Shown here one piece after another: positions 17,887 through 28,117 of a stretch of 36,648 nucleotides of DNA. How positions within the stretch are numbered: position 1 is the first letter of the stretch; the number at the start of each line of letters is the position of its first letter. Source of the DNA: Chlamydiia bacterium (GTDB taxonomy: Bacteria; Chlamydiota; Chlamydiia; Chlamydiales; SM23-39). The notes beneath the pieces are model-generated. The model made no database searches. It was not told the DNA's origin and saw only the letters and a list, made by a program, of their open reading frames with translations. The stretch spans positions 1 through 36,648 of the forward strand of contig JACRBF010000043.1 of the NCBI GenBank assembly GCA_016213175.1, read 5' to 3'. The translations under genes and the position numbers were made by a program.

Positions 17887-18699
17887 ATGAACTGGAACTC
17901 TTCCGGCTCCTACAGCGACATCAAGTACCACAAAGGGGATGGGATCGCAAAAATCTCGATCAATCGTCCTCACGTACGCAATGCATTCACCCCCCTGACA
18001 ATCGATGAAATGAGTCACGCTCTGAACGATGCGCGTCATGACGCGCAAATCGGCATCGTCATCCTTACGGGCGAGGGCAAGGAGGCATTTTGCTCGGGCG
18101 GCGATCAGAAGATCCGTAAAGAAGCAGGGTACGCCGATGCGCAGGGAGTTCATCGACTCAATGTGCTTGATTTCCAACGTCAGATGCGCTCTTGTCCCAA
18201 ACCAATTATAGCGATGATTGCAGGATATGCGATTGGGGGAGGACATGTGCTGCACGTGATGTGCGATTTGAGCATTGCTGCAGACAATGCCATTTTCGGT
18301 CAGACGGGCCCCAAAGTAGGGTCGTTTGATGGCGGGTATGGGGCCAGCTTCCTTGCCCGCATCGTGGGGCAGAAGAAAGCACGTGAACTTTGGTTCTTAT
18401 GCCGTCAATACAATGCGAAAGAGGCGCTTGAAATGGGACTTGTCAATTGCGTTGTCCCCTATGAACAGCTTGAAGAGACGACTTTACAGTGGTGTCGCGA
18501 GATTTTACAGCACTCTCCTATTGCGATTCGCTGCCTCAAGGCGGCCCTTAATGCTGATTGCGATGGACAGGCTGGATTGCAAGAGCTTGCCGGCAACGCA
18601 ACAATGCTATTCTATATGACAGAAGAAGGACAGGAGGGGCGGGATGCCTTCAACCAAAAACGGAAACCTGATTACGCCAGATTCCCTAAGCGTCCGTAA
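17887..18699 (+). CDS. menB: 1,4-dihydroxy-2-naphthoyl-CoA synthase
   Basis: Crotonase fold '[17 protein letters not shown]', '[10 protein letters not shown]', '[40 protein letters not shown]'. Confidence 0.96.
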   Translation: MNWNSSGSYSDIKYHKGDGIAKISINRPHVRNAFTPLTIDEMSHALNDARHDAQIGIVILTGEGKEAFCSGGDQKIRKEAGYADAQGVHRLNVLDFQRQMRSCPKPIIAMIAGYAIGGGHVLHVMCDLSIAADNAIFGQTGPKVGSFDGGYGASFLARIVGQKKARELWFLCRQYNAKEALEMGLVNCVVPYEQLEETTLQWCREILQHSPIAIRCLKAALNADCDGQAGLQELAGNATMLFYMTEEGQEGRDAFNQKRKPDYARFPKRP

Positions 18700-19609
18700 A
18701 AGTCCCATCCTAGCCCGCATTTCTCACACAGACAGGAGAAAAGGTGGGCTAGCCTTTTTTCTTGCAGCAAGGCCAAGAACCTGGAGCGCGAGCCTCTGTC
18801 CCGTTTTGATTGGGAAAGCGATGGCCTCTCAGGAGGTCGCAGTGAATTCCTTCATCCTTTTATTCACACTTCTCTTTGCGCTCAGCATCCAGATCGGCAC
18901 GAATTTCGCAAACGATTATTTCGATTTCATAAAAGGGGCAGATACTTCCTTGCGCATAGGTCCAAGGCGAGCAGTGCAGCAAGGGTGGGTCTCTCCTTCT
19001 GCGATGCTGTGGGCCGCTGCGACGGCCTTCAGCTTCGCTCTTCTCTTTGCGCTTCCCTTGATCCTCTCTACTTTTTTCTGGAGCCTCCCTGCAGCGCTTT
19101 TCTGTATTTTGCTCGGCATCCTCTACACGGGAGGGCCAAAACCACTCGGTTACTTAGGACTTGGTGAGATACTCGTCTTTATTTTCTTTGGCCCTGTTGC
19201 TACCTTGGGAACCTATTTTCTTCAGACAGGAACCTTTTCTTTCTCCTGCGCTATCGCAAGCATCGTTCCAGGACTTCTCTCTTCTGCGATTCTCATCGCC
19301 AACAATCTGCGCGATGAAGCAACGGATCGTTTGGCAGGAAAAAATACCCTCATCGTCTCTTTCGGACAGCGCTTTGGAAAATGGTTCTATGCAGCGGTTA
19401 TTGGATGCGCAGCTTGCGTGCCCATCTCTCTTCTTTTCCTTGGCCTTCCCTGGAAAATCGCCCTTTCCTCCCTCTCTTTTTTCGCAGCAATCCCTTGCAT
19501 CCACAAAGTCTTTCACTTTCAAAATCCCGCGGAACTCATCGCTGTGCTGCAAGGCACCTCATTTCTACTCATCTTTTACACCTTTTTCTTCTGCGGCATC
19601 CTCTCATGA
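18644..19609 (+). CDS. menA: 1,4-dihydroxy-2-naphthoate polyprenyltransferase (start uncertain)
   Basis: UbiA family: '[16 protein letters not shown]', '[14 protein letters not shown]', '[26 protein letters not shown]'. Confidence 0.93.
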   Translation: MPSTKNGNLITPDSLSVRKSPILARISHTDRRKGGLAFFLAARPRTWSASLCPVLIGKAMASQEVAVNSFILLFTLLFALSIQIGTNFANDYFDFIKGADTSLRIGPRRAVQQGWVSPSAMLWAAATAFSFALLFALPLILSTFFWSLPAALFCILLGILYTGGPKPLGYLGLGEILVFIFFGPVATLGTYFLQTGTFSFSCAIASIVPGLLSSAILIANNLRDEATDRLAGKNTLIVSFGQRFGKWFYAAVIGCAACVPISLLFLGLPWKIALSSLSFFAAIPCIHKVFHFQNPAELIAVLQGTSFLLIFYTFFFCGILS

Positions 19610-20517
19610 TCGCCCGTCTTTTTTCCTACAGCTTCAACACCTCGATCCAAAACTATCCCACCCGCGAAGGATTAATCCTTCAATGGGGAGACGGCTTTGG
19701 AGAAATCGCCCCTCTTTCTCCATTCAGTAAAGAAACTCTGGATGAGGCTAGGGAAGAAATCCTCTCCCTACTTCCCAATCTCCACCACCCCTCTCGCCAC
19801 CCCTCTGTCCGGTGGGCAATCGCCTGTGCATCTGTCCCTTTTTCTCTCGAGCCCCTTCATATTCCCCTCTGCTCTTTATATCGAAACGATTGCAAAAATC
19901 GGGATTTTGGCAAGGAAGATTCTCAGAATTTGCATTTCGATATACATGTCCCCAAAACGCCCACATTGAAACTAAAAATCGGACATCTCCACCCTAGGGA
20001 AGCAGTTTCATACGTCAGACAATTTTTAGGAAAATATACGCTGCGTCTCGATTGCAACCGCGCTTGGACTTTGGAAGAGGCTTGCCATTTTGCAAGCAAC
20101 TTTTCTAAAGAGGATTTTGATTACCTCGAAGAGCCAGTGCAAACAGTCTCTGAGTTAATCCGTTTTTCTGAATTGACCGCCTTTCCCCTTGCAATCGATG
20201 AATCAATAACAGAGTCCTATAGTCTCATGCCGCCTACCCTCAAGGCACTTGTCTGGAAACCATCTATCCATGGAATTCCCCCGCAAGACTCACCTTATCC
20301 TCTCGTTCTCTCTTCTGCCTATGAGAGTAGCCTTGGTCTTCTCCAAATTGCCAGAATACCCAACTCCTTGCCAAGAGGACTCGATACATTCAGCCTCTTT
20401 AAAGAAGATCTCTTAACCCCCCCTCTAACCATCAATCAGGGACATCTCTCTTGGTCTCCCTCCAATCACTTCCCCATCGATTTCAGCAAACTCCAACTCA
20501 TTGCGGAAACAGAATGA
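19606..20517 (+). CDS. menC: o-Succinylbenzoate synthase
   Basis: Enolase superfamily: 'LKLKIG', 'LRLDCNRAWTLEEA', 'DYLEEPV', 'AIDESI', 'VWKPS'; ATGA overlap with menA stop. Confidence 0.9.
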   Translation: MIARLFSYSFNTSIQNYPTREGLILQWGDGFGEIAPLSPFSKETLDEAREEILSLLPNLHHPSRHPSVRWAIACASVPFSLEPLHIPLCSLYRNDCKNRDFGKEDSQNLHFDIHVPKTPTLKLKIGHLHPREAVSYVRQFLGKYTLRLDCNRAWTLEEACHFASNFSKEDFDYLEEPVQTVSELIRFSELTAFPLAIDESITESYSLMPPTLKALVWKPSIHGIPPQDSPYPLVLSSAYESSLGLLQIARIPNSLPRGLDTFSLFKEDLLTPPLTINQGHLSWSPSNHFPIDFSKLQLIAETE

Positions 20518-21956
20518 CCCCCTGTCCTTTAAGGCACTCTGCACAACAGGCTCCCTCATCCATTGCCTTTGATAGCGTACAAGAATGCCTCACCTTCGCA
20601 GAGTTAGACCGCCTCGCAGAGAAGCTTGTTAAAAACTTGGCAGCCCATGGTATTCAGTCTGGTGATCGTATCGCTGTACAGCACGCCCCATGCGCCCATC
20701 TTGTCGCCCTCTTTTTTGCCGCATGGAGAATGGGTGTTTCCTTGTGCCCGCTTCATAAACATATACCCCCCTCGCAAATTGAGACGTTTTTGAACCGTAT
20801 TGACGCCAAGCTCTTTATCGCCTCTTTCCCTTTCCAGTCTCCCCTACGCCCTACCCGAATCCCTCCTTCCCCTCCCGCCCTCTTCCTCTTCACCTCTGGC
20901 ACAAGCGCCGCCCCTAAAATCGCAATCCTTTCCCTCTCTCAGCTTCTTTCGAACGCAGAGCCGCTCATCCAGACTCTCCATTTACAATCCGGCGATCGAT
21001 GGCTTCTCAACCTTCCCCTCTATCATGTAGGCGGCATCGGTATCCTCCTGCGCTGCGTTCTCGCAAAAGCTACTCTCTCTTTACAAGACAAAGACCCTCT
21101 CATCACCCACATCTCTGCAGTACCAACGCACCTCTACCGCGCTACCCCCATCTATCGAAATCTCCGCTACCTTCTCATCGGCGGCGCGCCAATCCCTTCG
21201 TATCCTGAACGCCTTCCCTGTGTACTCACCTACGGACTTACCGAAATGGGCTCAGCAGTCACAACGCGTTTCCGCTCCCCGCGCGTACAGAATCACTTTT
21301 CTTTAGGTTTTCCTCTCCCAGGACGTGAAATCAAACTCCTCCCTACTCAAGAGATCCTGGTACGCGGACCTTGCCTATTTATCGGGTATTGGGAACAGGA
21401 GTTCATTGAAGAACTCCTTCTTGAGAAGAAGGAGATTCTCCGCTCCGGTAACAGGCGGCAAGCTCCTTCCCGCCAATGGATCAATAGCTCGCTTGACTTA
21501 GGCCTGAAGGGTTGGGATCGCGCCGATCTGCCCGTTCAACGCCCTTTTGATGCCGAAGGCTGGTTTGCAACCGGCGACTTAGGCATGTTGAGCCAGGATG
21601 GACTCATTATTTTCGGCAGAAAAGATCGGCAGTTCATCTCAGGGGGAGAAAACATTCAACCGGAAGAGATCGAGCAACAGCTCCTACAGATTCCTGAGAT
21701 CTTGCATGCAGCTGTTCTTTCCATAACCGATCTCGAATATGGCGCCAGGCCCATTGCCTTTATTCAATCCTCAGATTCCTCCTTCGACATAGAACGCATG
21801 AAGCAAGCGCTGTCTTTAGAACTGCCGAAATTCAAAATCCCCATTGCTCTTAAACAACTTGATGACTGGCCTATGGTAGGCGCCAAAACAAACTACGCGG
21901 CGCTCAAACAGTTTTTATATACCCATTCCACCTCAAGATCTCCACAAGCCCTTTAA
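20514..21956 (+). CDS. menE: o-Succinylbenzoate-CoA ligase
   Basis: ANL family: 'LFLFTSGTSAAPKIA', 'LTYGLTEMGSAVTT', 'WFATGDLG', 'IFGRKDRQFISGGENIQPEEIE'; ATGA overlap with menC stop. Confidence 0.93.
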   Translation: MTPCPLRHSAQQAPSSIAFDSVQECLTFAELDRLAEKLVKNLAAHGIQSGDRIAVQHAPCAHLVALFFAAWRMGVSLCPLHKHIPPSQIETFLNRIDAKLFIASFPFQSPLRPTRIPPSPPALFLFTSGTSAAPKIAILSLSQLLSNAEPLIQTLHLQSGDRWLLNLPLYHVGGIGILLRCVLAKATLSLQDKDPLITHISAVPTHLYRATPIYRNLRYLLIGGAPIPSYPERLPCVLTYGLTEMGSAVTTRFRSPRVQNHFSLGFPLPGREIKLLPTQEILVRGPCLFIGYWEQEFIEELLLEKKEILRSGNRRQAPSRQWINSSLDLGLKGWDRADLPVQRPFDAEGWFATGDLGMLSQDGLIIFGRKDRQFISGGENIQPEEIEQQLLQIPEILHAAVLSITDLEYGARPIAFIQSSDSSFDIERMKQALSLELPKFKIPIALKQLDDWPMVGAKTNYAALKQFLYTHSTSRSPQAL

Positions 21957-22074
21957 ACCCCCATTTTTTTATACGCAAATATCTAATTATAAGTAAGATA
22001 AAAACCTATCTGTCCAAAAAAAATGGCCTTATTTATAATCGGCTCCTTTCGATCTCGGACAACCAAGGCCTTTC

Positions 22075-24147
22075 ATGACGTTGCAGGCGCACCCCATCCG
22101 TCGGATCTTTGCGCGCTTCTTCCCAAGGAGATACGCGGCTGCCCCGCCCGAGCAAAAGCCGCAATGGGAGCTTGTTCCTGTCGATCAAAAGAAAGAATTG
22201 GCGCTCCACTACGTAAGTCAGGGGGAGTTCGCCTTACTTCAAGGAAATCTCAATGCCCTCTCCCTTTTCGAAGCCGCTTCTCAACTCGACCCGGAAAACG
22301 CGCAAATTTGGTACCGTCAGGGACTCGCTTTTTTTGAATACGGATCAGAAGAGGGTAAAGAAAAATCTTTGCTGCTTGCAGGAAAACATTTTAAAATCGC
22401 GACCCAGCATAATCCCAGTTTTTTCGAGGCTTATGTTGCTTGGGGAAATACTCTATTGCAGCTGGGCAAGTTTCATATGGAGAGCCATTTTCTCACCGAG
22501 GCGAAGGAAAAATACCAGAAAGCGCTTGGACTTGCAGCAGGACAACATAAGGAGGTTCTGGCCGAACTCTATTGGGATTATGGGATCGTATGGTCCGAAA
22601 TCTCCCAGCATTCGGGCGAGGCGCTTGATCTGAGGATGGCAATCGACGCGTTCCAGCAAGCACGCGCGCTGATTACCCCTCCCCCAGAACTTTATAACGA
22701 TTGCGGCAAAGCATATCTTGATCTCGGACTCCTAATCAATGACGCAAGGCTCTATCATCAAGCCATTGATCAACTCCTCCTCTCTGTAAAATCCTCTCCT
22801 CAATACTTTGACGGGTGGGTTTCTCTGGCGGAGAGTTACGCGCAACTCTATCTCAATACGATGGATGAACGCTACATTGCAAAAGCGTCTGAAGCGTATT
22901 CGAGCGCTATTAAAATCTCTCCTCGGGATAGCACGGTCTGGCTCAGTTGGGCGCAAATTTTAGCAGAATCGGGAAAATTGTGTAACGATCCTAAGGCTCT
23001 CCATTTAAGTATTGAAAAATGTGCACGAGCCCATACGCTGGACGATCAAAACCCACTGATCGCAGCCCAGTGGGTCGAAGCGCTTTCTTATCTAGGGGCG
23101 CTCACTTCTCGCTTGGATCTTTTGATTGAAGCGGAAAATAAGATTCTAAAAGCAGCAGATATATTTCCTGACGATCCGGATCTATGGCATGCCTATGGGA
23201 TCTGTCTGATTGCCTTCGGCAGATACTATGATGATCCTGAGTATTATGAAATGGCCATTGAAAAGCTCCAATGGGGTTTATCGATTGACAGGACAAGCGC
23301 TGAACACTGGCACGCCCTTGGTATTGCCCATAGCTTTTATGCAGAACTTCTCGAAGATACCGATCTCCTCTCGAGGGCCAACCGCTTCTTTTCTAGAGCA
23401 ATCGACCTAAAGCCCTCATGTCCCGCGCTCCTCTTCGATCAAGCGCGCGCGCTCCTCCGGTTCAGTAGGGTATGTGACGATTTGCCGACCCTGCAAAACG
23501 CTCTTGTTCAATTCGAATCATTACTCCAAAATTACAAACAATCGGTTTTCCACCATCCTGAATGGCTGTTTGAATATGCCTCTTCCCTCGTATGGCTGGG
23601 AGACTTTAGCACTGACGATTCCCATTATACCCGCGCGCTCGAGATTTTCTCTCATGTACTCCTTATCCAACCCGATTTTCCAACCATCCACTCTCAGATG
23701 GCAATTTGCTATCTCGAGCTGGGACACCTCACTGGAGAGTCGGAGTACTATAAAAAAGCTGTCCACTGCTTCAGGCTCGCTTCTCGCAGCGATGAAGAAA
23801 ACGATCAGACTTGGCTCGATTGGGGTATTTGCCTTATTTACCTCGCCTACCTCACCTTCGATCCCGATTTTAGAAGTCAGCTCTACTGGGATGCCGAACA
23901 GAAGATTCGTAGAGCAGGCCAACTTGGAAATCCTTATGCTCACTACAACCTTGCCTGTATCTATTCGATTCTGGGTAGAACCGACGAGGCGATGGAATTT
24001 ATTCAAAAAGCATTGCTCGCAAAAGCCCTTCCTTCTCTCGATGACATCGCTGACGATGAGTGGTTAGAAAATCTACGTTCCACAGAGGCTTTTTCTCAAT
24101 TCTTCTCTGCCCTCGAGGCAAAACTTCAACAGACTAGGGAAGAATAG
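22075..24147 (+). CDS. TPR-like repeat protein
   Basis: Repeating 'WxxxGxxhxxxgxxxxDxxxhxxAxxxhxxAhxhxPxxxxxW' units, ~41-residue spacing. Confidence 0.85.
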   Translation: MTLQAHPIRRIFARFFPRRYAAAPPEQKPQWELVPVDQKKELALHYVSQGEFALLQGNLNALSLFEAASQLDPENAQIWYRQGLAFFEYGSEEGKEKSLLLAGKHFKIATQHNPSFFEAYVAWGNTLLQLGKFHMESHFLTEAKEKYQKALGLAAGQHKEVLAELYWDYGIVWSEISQHSGEALDLRMAIDAFQQARALITPPPELYNDCGKAYLDLGLLINDARLYHQAIDQLLLSVKSSPQYFDGWVSLAESYAQLYLNTMDERYIAKASEAYSSAIKISPRDSTVWLSWAQILAESGKLCNDPKALHLSIEKCARAHTLDDQNPLIAAQWVEALSYLGALTSRLDLLIEAENKILKAADIFPDDPDLWHAYGICLIAFGRYYDDPEYYEMAIEKLQWGLSIDRTSAEHWHALGIAHSFYAELLEDTDLLSRANRFFSRAIDLKPSCPALLFDQARALLRFSRVCDDLPTLQNALVQFESLLQNYKQSVFHHPEWLFEYASSLVWLGDFSTDDSHYTRALEIFSHVLLIQPDFPTIHSQMAICYLELGHLTGESEYYKKAVHCFRLASRSDEENDQTWLDWGICLIYLAYLTFDPDFRSQLYWDAEQKIRRAGQLGNPYAHYNLACIYSILGRTDEAMEFIQKALLAKALPSLDDIADDEWLENLRSTEAFSQFFSALEAKLQQTREE

Positions 24148-24194
24148 CCCATTCTGCTATGCTCCGCTTGATTTAACACCTATGTGGCAGCTTC

Positions 24195-26093
24195 ATGGAT
24201 AAACGATCCCTTTTCTTCGTCGTCTGTTTGACTCTCTCTTTTTTCGGCATTCAACTATGGTTTGAAACACAGCGTCCCAAAGAGGTGCAGCGTGTAGAAA
24301 AGCCTGTCGTCAAGGCTCCCTTTGTTGAGGAAGCGAAGAATCTCGTAGAACTCGTAGAACAGGGGCAGCCCGTCTCTCTTGTCTACGCAAATTCTCAAGA
24401 GGAGTTCTATGTTTTGGAGACGCCTTATCAACAGCTCGTCTTCTCTACGCACGGAGGGGCTCTCGCCGAAATCAATCTCCCTTTTAGAGATTCTAACAAC
24501 TCGAAAAGCATTGTCCGTGAAATCGACATCGATCGAGAGATCCTCGCCCAATCGCCCCAGAATGCCCGCTTTCCCCTTCACCCCTATCGCACTCCTCAAG
24601 AAAACCAGATCAACACGGTGGGCTCTTTGGGAGGCTACTACCCGCTGCTGCGCAGATCCATTTTAAATCCTGATGGCAGCAACCAATCCACAGTTTCCCC
24701 TGAATGCTACGCCCTAAACCTTACGAGCGATGACCCTGCCTTGAGCCGCCAGACCTACAAAGTCACTCGTTTTGAACCGAATCTCATTCAATTCCAGTCC
24801 TCCTTCGGGGGTAAACGGATCACGAAGACCTTTTCCATCCCAACGGAGAGAACGGGCGCCTACTGTTTTCAACTCGACATGAAAATCGATGGAGATGCTA
24901 CTGGATGGTGGCTCAGTTCCGGCATCCCTGATGTAGAATTAGTAGGAGGCACGTATAGCCCTTTGCTCCGTTACCAAGTCTCTACTAACCAAGGATTAGA
25001 CGTCGAGACCATCGATCTGCCCAAAAAAGGTCCCGTTGCGCTATCCGCCTCTTTGAACTGGATCAGCAATTGCAATGGATTTTTGGGACTCATTCTCGAC
25101 CCCTTTACTCAAAAAGCGGCAAGCTACAAAACCATGCAGTTTGCGGGTTCTCAAATCCCTTCCCGTTTTACCCTCATCGACGTCTCCTATAGGTTGTACC
25201 CCGCAGAAAATTATCCAGGCTATGCAACCTATCTACCCGCTCAAAGCGGCACAGCAGTCTCTTACCGCATTTTTGCAGGCCCTTTCGACGACGCGCTCTT
25301 GAAACAGCTCGATGAGCTCTACGAAGACCCAACCCGCAATTATAATCCTGATTACGCATCGGCACAGAGCATTCAGGGTTGGTTCTCTTTTATCTCGCAG
25401 CCTTTTTCCAAGTTCCTCTTTCTCCTCATGCAAATTTTCTACACCATCACAAGATCTTGGGCCGCGTCCATTATTCTCCTCACAATCGCTCTCCGCGCGA
25501 TGATGTATCCCCTCAATGCCTGGTCGATCCGATCTTCTTCGAAAATGCAAGAGCTCGCGCCTAAGGTCAAGGCGGTCCAAGACCGATACAAAAAAGATCC
25601 TAAAAAAGCGCAGATGGAGGTGATGAACCTCTACCGAGAATCAAAAATCAATCCCATGACGGGCTGTTTGCCTATGCTTTTGCAAATGCCCTTTCTCATC
25701 GGCATGTTTTACCTATTGAAATCGAGCTTCCCTCTGCGCGGGGCCCCCTTTATCCCCGGTTGGATCGACGATTTAGCAGCGCCCGACGTCTTGTTTTCTT
25801 GGGGACAACCCCTCTGGTTCATTGGCAATGAACTCCATCTCCTTCCCATCTTGATGGGTGTTACGATGTATGTTCAACAAAAGCTTACCGCTAAAATTCC
25901 TAAAGACGGCGACCCAATCTCAGACTCTCAAAAACAGCAGAAGATGATGGGCAACATGATGTCGATCCTCTTTACTGTCATGTTCTACAGCTTTCCTTCG
26001 GGACTGAATATCTATTTTATGTTCTCCACACTGCTTGGCATTTTACAGCAGTGGTGGATGATGCGCAGCAAGGTGCAAGTCCTCAGTAAATAG
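24195..26093 (+). CDS. yidC: Membrane protein insertase YidC
   Basis: N-terminal TM + large periplasmic domain; 'ALRAMMYPLNAWSIRSSSKMQELAPKVKAVQDRYKKD', 'NPMTGCLPMLLQMPFLIGMFYLLKSSFPLRGAPFIPGWI'. Confidence 0.96.
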   Translation: MDKRSLFFVVCLTLSFFGIQLWFETQRPKEVQRVEKPVVKAPFVEEAKNLVELVEQGQPVSLVYANSQEEFYVLETPYQQLVFSTHGGALAEINLPFRDSNNSKSIVREIDIDREILAQSPQNARFPLHPYRTPQENQINTVGSLGGYYPLLRRSILNPDGSNQSTVSPECYALNLTSDDPALSRQTYKVTRFEPNLIQFQSSFGGKRITKTFSIPTERTGAYCFQLDMKIDGDATGWWLSSGIPDVELVGGTYSPLLRYQVSTNQGLDVETIDLPKKGPVALSASLNWISNCNGFLGLILDPFTQKAASYKTMQFAGSQIPSRFTLIDVSYRLYPAENYPGYATYLPAQSGTAVSYRIFAGPFDDALLKQLDELYEDPTRNYNPDYASAQSIQGWFSFISQPFSKFLFLLMQIFYTITRSWAASIILLTIALRAMMYPLNAWSIRSSSKMQELAPKVKAVQDRYKKDPKKAQMEVMNLYRESKINPMTGCLPMLLQMPFLIGMFYLLKSSFPLRGAPFIPGWIDDLAAPDVLFSWGQPLWFIGNELHLLPILMGVTMYVQQKLTAKIPKDGDPISDSQKQQKMMGNMMSILFTVMFYSFPSGLNIYFMFSTLLGILQQWWMMRSKVQVLSK

Positions 26094-26102
26094 CTGTGCG
26101 GT

Positions 26103-27377
26103 ATGCGTATCTGGAATCAGTTTTTATCCGAGATTGAAACGCATATAGGCAAGCAGGCATCGAGCCAGTGGCTAGCCCCCCTCAAACTCTCCCATTTTGA
26201 CGCAGCGAATATTTACTTAGAAGCACAAGACTCCTTTCAAATCCATTGGTTTGAAGAGCATATCCTCCCTAGGCTCAAACAAAAACCCCTTCTTAACGAA
26301 AATGGGCGCTCTGTCCGCGTCCATCTCTCCCTGCAAGGAGGGATAAAACATAAGAGTTCTGCCCCAGCTCTCCCCCCTCCCCTGGTCGTGCCAGATTCTC
26401 TTGACCCAGAAATGGCCCTCTCCTATTTCCTCCCTACTCCGCAGAATCAAATGGCGCTCCAAATCCTCCACGAACTGGAAAAACATCCTGGATCTCTCCC
26501 TCCCTTCAATCCCATTTTTCTCTACGGCGCTAAACAATCGGGAAAAACCCACCTCCTCATGGCATCCGCCCTTCTCCTTCAGAAGGCAGGTAAGAAAGTG
26601 TTCTATGTAAACGCCAAGACCTTTACGGAACAAGTCGTTGCAGCCATTCGGCAAGACTTCATGCAAAGTTTTCGAGCAGCCTACCGCGCGGCAGACGCTC
26701 TCCTTGTAGACGACATTCAGATCTTTGCTAAAAAAACAGCTACACAGGAAGAATTTTTCCACACATTCAACGCTCTGCACACTCTAGGACGCCCGATCCT
26801 TCTCAGCGCCAATCTGGCTCCAAGCAAACTCACCGAGATTGAAGCGCGCCTCATCAGCCGTTTCGAATGGGGCATTACCCTAAAAATAGAGCCTACAGAC
26901 CCCCTTTCTATCCTGACCCAGAAAACAAAAGTCTGGAACTTTCCTCTTGATCCACGCCTTCTCGCTTTTCTCGCAGACCAGTTCCCCTTAGAGCCCTGCC
27001 TCGCCCTCCAAGCGCTCGCCCTTCGATCGAATAAACCAGAAACACAGACCCCTGAATCGATCAAGATCTTGCTAAAAGATCTTTTGCAAAAACAAATTTT
27101 CGACAAGAGAACGCCAGAGAGCATCGTCAAACAAGTGGCTGCCCACTATGGAATCCGCGCTACTGACATCACAGGAACCTCTCAAGCAAAAGAGAGCGCC
27201 CTTCCTCGCAAAATAGCCATGTATACCTGCAGGGAAATATTAAAACTCCCCTTTCAGAAGATAGGCGAATTTTTTGGCAGGGACCACTCAACCGTAATGG
27301 CGAGCGTCCGTTTTATCCAAACACAGATTGCGGAAGGCGTTGCATCCGTCATTGAGGCTGTAGAGGCTGTAAAATGA
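26103..27377 (+). CDS. dnaA2: Divergent DnaA paralogue (DnaA2-type)
   Basis: Walker A 'YGAKQSGKTHLL', Walker B 'ALLVDDIQIF', 'EARLISRFEWGITL', DNA-binding 'FFGRDHSTVMASVR'; yidC-dnaA order as recalled in Chlamydia. Confidence 0.9.
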   Translation: MRIWNQFLSEIETHIGKQASSQWLAPLKLSHFDAANIYLEAQDSFQIHWFEEHILPRLKQKPLLNENGRSVRVHLSLQGGIKHKSSAPALPPPLVVPDSLDPEMALSYFLPTPQNQMALQILHELEKHPGSLPPFNPIFLYGAKQSGKTHLLMASALLLQKAGKKVFYVNAKTFTEQVVAAIRQDFMQSFRAAYRAADALLVDDIQIFAKKTATQEEFFHTFNALHTLGRPILLSANLAPSKLTEIEARLISRFEWGITLKIEPTDPLSILTQKTKVWNFPLDPRLLAFLADQFPLEPCLALQALALRSNKPETQTPESIKILLKDLLQKQIFDKRTPESIVKQVAAHYGIRATDITGTSQAKESALPRKIAMYTCREILKLPFQKIGEFFGRDHSTVMASVRFIQTQIAEGVASVIEAVEAVK

Positions 27378-27398
27378 GCGCCCAGTCTCCTGGGCGCT
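27377..27398. terminator. Stem-loop AGCGCCCAG-TCTC-CTGGGCGCT at the dnaA2 stop codon
   Basis: Perfect 9-bp GC-rich inverted repeat between convergent genes; no clear U-tract. Confidence 0.5.
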
Positions 27399-27420
27399 TG
27401 AATCTGGAATATGAAAAAAC

Positions 27421-27942
27421 TTAGATCTTGATGAAGCGTTCGCCCGACTTGCCGCCGCCGAAGGCAGGTGGAGGCGCTTGTTCTTGAGATGGCGTTGGGA
27501 ATTGGAATGGACCTGGATCTTCCCCATTCATGATCTTGGTAACGATCCCGCGCCACTTCTCCACAGTTTCTACGAAAAGAGGGGCAAACCGACGCAGTGC
27601 CGAAGCGTCTACACCCAATCCCATGTCAAGTACGCAATGGAGCAAGATCAATTCTTCTTTCGTCGCAACACCAACGCCGCCGCCCGCCATCTGGCCGCCG
27701 AGCATGGAGCCCTCGAGGAGTCGCTCGTAGAGCTTCAAGCGGATCTTGTCGTCCTTGGGAAGGCCATCGAGAACCGGAGAGTAGAGATACAGTCGATCCG
27801 AATTTCTTTCAAATGTAATATGTAAAGAGAAAGTATTATCGATCCCTAAAATACAAGTATAATTCTCATCAAAATCAAGGGCCTCCAGATTGAGTTCTTT
27901 TCCGAACTCCTTGAGATTGGCCTTGGCGTTTTCATAGGACAT
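27421..27942 (-). CDS. Type III secretion chaperone, CesT/SycE family, Slc1-like
   Basis: Small acidic protein, 'LDFDENYTCILGIDNTFSLHITFERNSDRLYLYSPVLDGLP'; next to glgX as recalled for CT043/CT042 of C. trachomatis. Confidence 0.8.
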   Translation of the reverse strand: MSYENAKANLKEFGKELNLEALDFDENYTCILGIDNTFSLHITFERNSDRLYLYSPVLDGLPKDDKIRLKLYERLLEGSMLGGQMAGGGVGVATKEELILLHCVLDMGLGVDASALRRFAPLFVETVEKWRGIVTKIMNGEDPGPFQFPTPSQEQAPPPAFGGGKSGERFIKI

Positions 27943-28117
27943 TGAACTCCTCCTAAATTTTTAACAGCATAACTCGTGAAAACGGGAAAATGCAAGCCTC
28001 CTTTGTAAAATCCTGCCGGATTTGTAGCAAGGGAAAAATCAAAAATACATTTTCTTAAAATACCGCTGGATAATATTTTATTTGAAACTAAATTAAAATT
28101 CAAGATATTCCGAGATT

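Noticed and set aside
26103-27400. Possible oriC beside dnaA
   Set aside because: This is a divergent dnaA paralogue in a tight yidC-dnaA2 arrangement; no cluster of DnaA boxes or AT-rich unwinding region was seen
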